Source of the DNA: Cymodocea nodosa
Lineage: Eukaryota > Streptophyta > Magnoliopsida > Alismatales > Cymodoceaceae
Length of the DNA stretch: 64,000 bases
Assembly (NCBI GenBank): GCA_036874045.1
Contig: CM072337.1
Location: forward strand, 25,394,001-25,458,000
Direction of reading: 5' to 3'
Translations under genes and position numbers: made by a program
The notes under the pieces: generated by a model
What the model saw: the letters and a program-made list of their open reading frames with translations, nothing else
Database searches by the model: none
Told to the model about the DNA's origin: nothing
Part shown: positions 62,480 to 64,000 of the stretch, piece after piece
Layout: each line of letters begins with the position of its first letter
Position numbering within the stretch: the stretch's first letter is position 1

Positions 62480-62880
62480 AAGCTATTATTACTTAAGGTG
62501 CGATTAGGCCTCGGTTCTTCCTCGCCGGATGCCGTGGTCGCAAGTGCTTTCCGACCACCGAGAAAACGCATTGACTCTTGGACGGTCGACGGCAGCAGGG
62601 AGGGAGGAGAATGAGACGAATGGGTTCACGGGGACGAGATCAGAGACGAGGACGACCGATCGATCCCTAGGAATCGGAGGCGAGGGGGATGGAACTGCAT
62701 CGCGCACGCTGTCGCCTTCGATGGTGTTGGATTCCCTAGCCCTGCACTGTCTCCGGCAGGTTTATAGTTTCTTTTCATGCGACGTCGTCTTCGCCAGCTT
62801 TTCCCGCGACGCAGCACGGTGGCCCGAAGAGGAGCACGGGCGCGGCGGGGGTCGCGGGGCACGATTCACGATGTTAACAT
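62480..62880. other. GC-rich island, possible unidentified exon
   Basis: About 380 bp of GC-rich DNA in an AT-rich region, open on both strands for over 60 codons (plus: 62529-62903; minus: 62626-62862 and 62504-62707). In this window such islands mark gene 5' ends, so an exon of an unknown gene is possible, but I recognise no protein in any frame. On the minus strand a reading MQFHPPRLRFLGIDRS begins at an ATG near 62700. Confidence 0.35.
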
Positions 62881-62955
62881 TTTCATTTTTCTGTTTTTTA
62901 TAATAATAGTATTTTTTATTCATTAAAATTTAAATCTTAATAAATTTTAATTTCC

Positions 62956-62957
<2 letters not shown>

Positions 62958-62993
<36 letters not shown>
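62958..62993 (+). repeat. 36-base C homopolymer
   Basis: An uninterrupted run of 36 cytosines flanked by AT-rich DNA. Confidence 0.97.
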
Positions 62994-62995
<2 letters not shown>

Positions 62996-64000
62996 TTCTA
63001 GCAAAATCAGCCATCTCCTAAAAATTCGTATGCCATTGAATTTTAACAGCAGTCCTTATGTAGTTGACCGACGATACAACCCAACTTACAATTAATTATC
63101 ATCTGAGTTGGTCAGTTTTCCGTACTTGTGACATTTTTCAAATCACAGTATTTTTTAGATTTCAATATAAAAAAAAAAACATGGTTTTATATTGCAACCT
63201 ATTTCAGGGAAGAAAGTCTTTAATTAGGTGAACTTATTATTCCGATTATTGGTGCATATTTATTATTGTGCACGACGTAATATTGGTGATTGCCTTTTAG
63301 TGGTGTCGTATATAGTAGTTTATCTTGACTATGTGCATAATATGGATGATGATCTATACTATAGTTGATTTATGTATTTTATGATATATGATCATTGTGT
63401 ATTATGTGGATGCAGAATATTTTGAATTTTGGTGCAATGGTATGGATTATTGTGCAATTATTTTCGACTAGTGGCTAACTTATCTTGTATGGTTATAAAT
63501 AAAGATAAATTAACTACGAAATCCAACTACTGAGACATAGTACTATGATATTGTGTATATTATTTAAGACAAAATATGCTTAGCTCATCTCAAGGTACTC
63601 AAATTTTAAGCATAAGATGATATATGACTACTTGGTCTTACTATATGGAGAAATATGTAATCATATTTGACCTTATTGTAAAGGATAATATATAGTTGCA
63701 GCTAATCAAATAAAAAGGAGAAATAAAAGATGTGTTTACAGGCTCCTTTGTTTAATTTGTTAAATTGATGAACTACTGATTACATTTAGTACCTATTAAG
63801 ATTATAGTTTTTCATGTGCAACAATTTTCTTACTTCATTTATTTATTTCTAGTTATATATAGATTACTTATTAGGCATTAGTTTACTTATTTTGGTTGTT
63901 TCTTTTTAGACTATCTAGTTAAGCAACAAGTAAGACATGAGTCAAAGAAGTTCTATTAGTACATTATTTGACAGGTTGTCAGATTTTTAGATGTAAATAA
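62994..64000. other. AT-rich DNA to the window end
   Basis: No gene, repeat array or mobile element is recognised. Confidence 0.6.

Overview
This is plant nuclear DNA. Genes are split by GT-AG introns (plus two GC-AG introns), the intergenic DNA is very AT-rich, there are Copia and LINE remnants, and a fragment of plastid DNA is inserted. The protein set is that of a flowering plant. Steep GC enrichment at the 5' ends of several genes (trichome birefringence-like exon 1, BRCA2 exon 1, MIF-like exon 1) and the RPB6 C-terminus suggest a monocot, perhaps a non-grass one; that placement is inference.

Seven genes are rebuilt exon by exon. (1) 1-5064, minus: plastid PP2C phosphatase of the PBCP type, cut off at its 3' end by the window edge. 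(2) 11422-16118, plus: RNA polymerase subunit RPB6 (NRPB6). (3) 18103-19778, plus: trichome birefringence-like, probably a Golgi xylan O-acetyltransferase. (4) 21795-26248, minus: chloroplast Shewanella-like phosphatase SLP1. (5) 29241-47065, minus: BRCA2 homolog with about six BRC-type repeats and the helical/OB/Tower DSS1-DNA-binding region; its introns hold two Copia elements and an RTE-type LINE. (6) 48518-51718, plus: short THA8-like PPR protein. (7) 53801-54601, plus: MIF/D-dopachrome tautomerase-like (MDL) protein.

Between the genes: 5.1-9.1 kb holds repeat-derived AT-rich DNA with a decayed tRNA-Gly copy. 9.1-10.4 kb is a scrambled plastid insertion made of rpoB, atpA, ndhB and ndhH pieces. 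55.1-55.24 kb holds a 39-bp tandem repeat. 56.5-58.7 kb is a dead L1-type LINE. 58.7-64 kb has no recognisable gene, only a 76-bp tandem duplication, a GC-rich island at 62.5-62.87 kb and a 36-base C homopolymer.

The genes do not form a pathway; they are ordinary independent plant loci (two plastid phosphatases, a probable organellar RNA-binding protein, nuclear transcription, recombination, cell-wall acetylation, a tautomerase). I found no convincing new biological system. The most useful observations are the plastid mosaic, the splice-site oddities in four genes, the BRCA2 reading-phase break and BRC-repeat decay, and the low-complexity anomalies.
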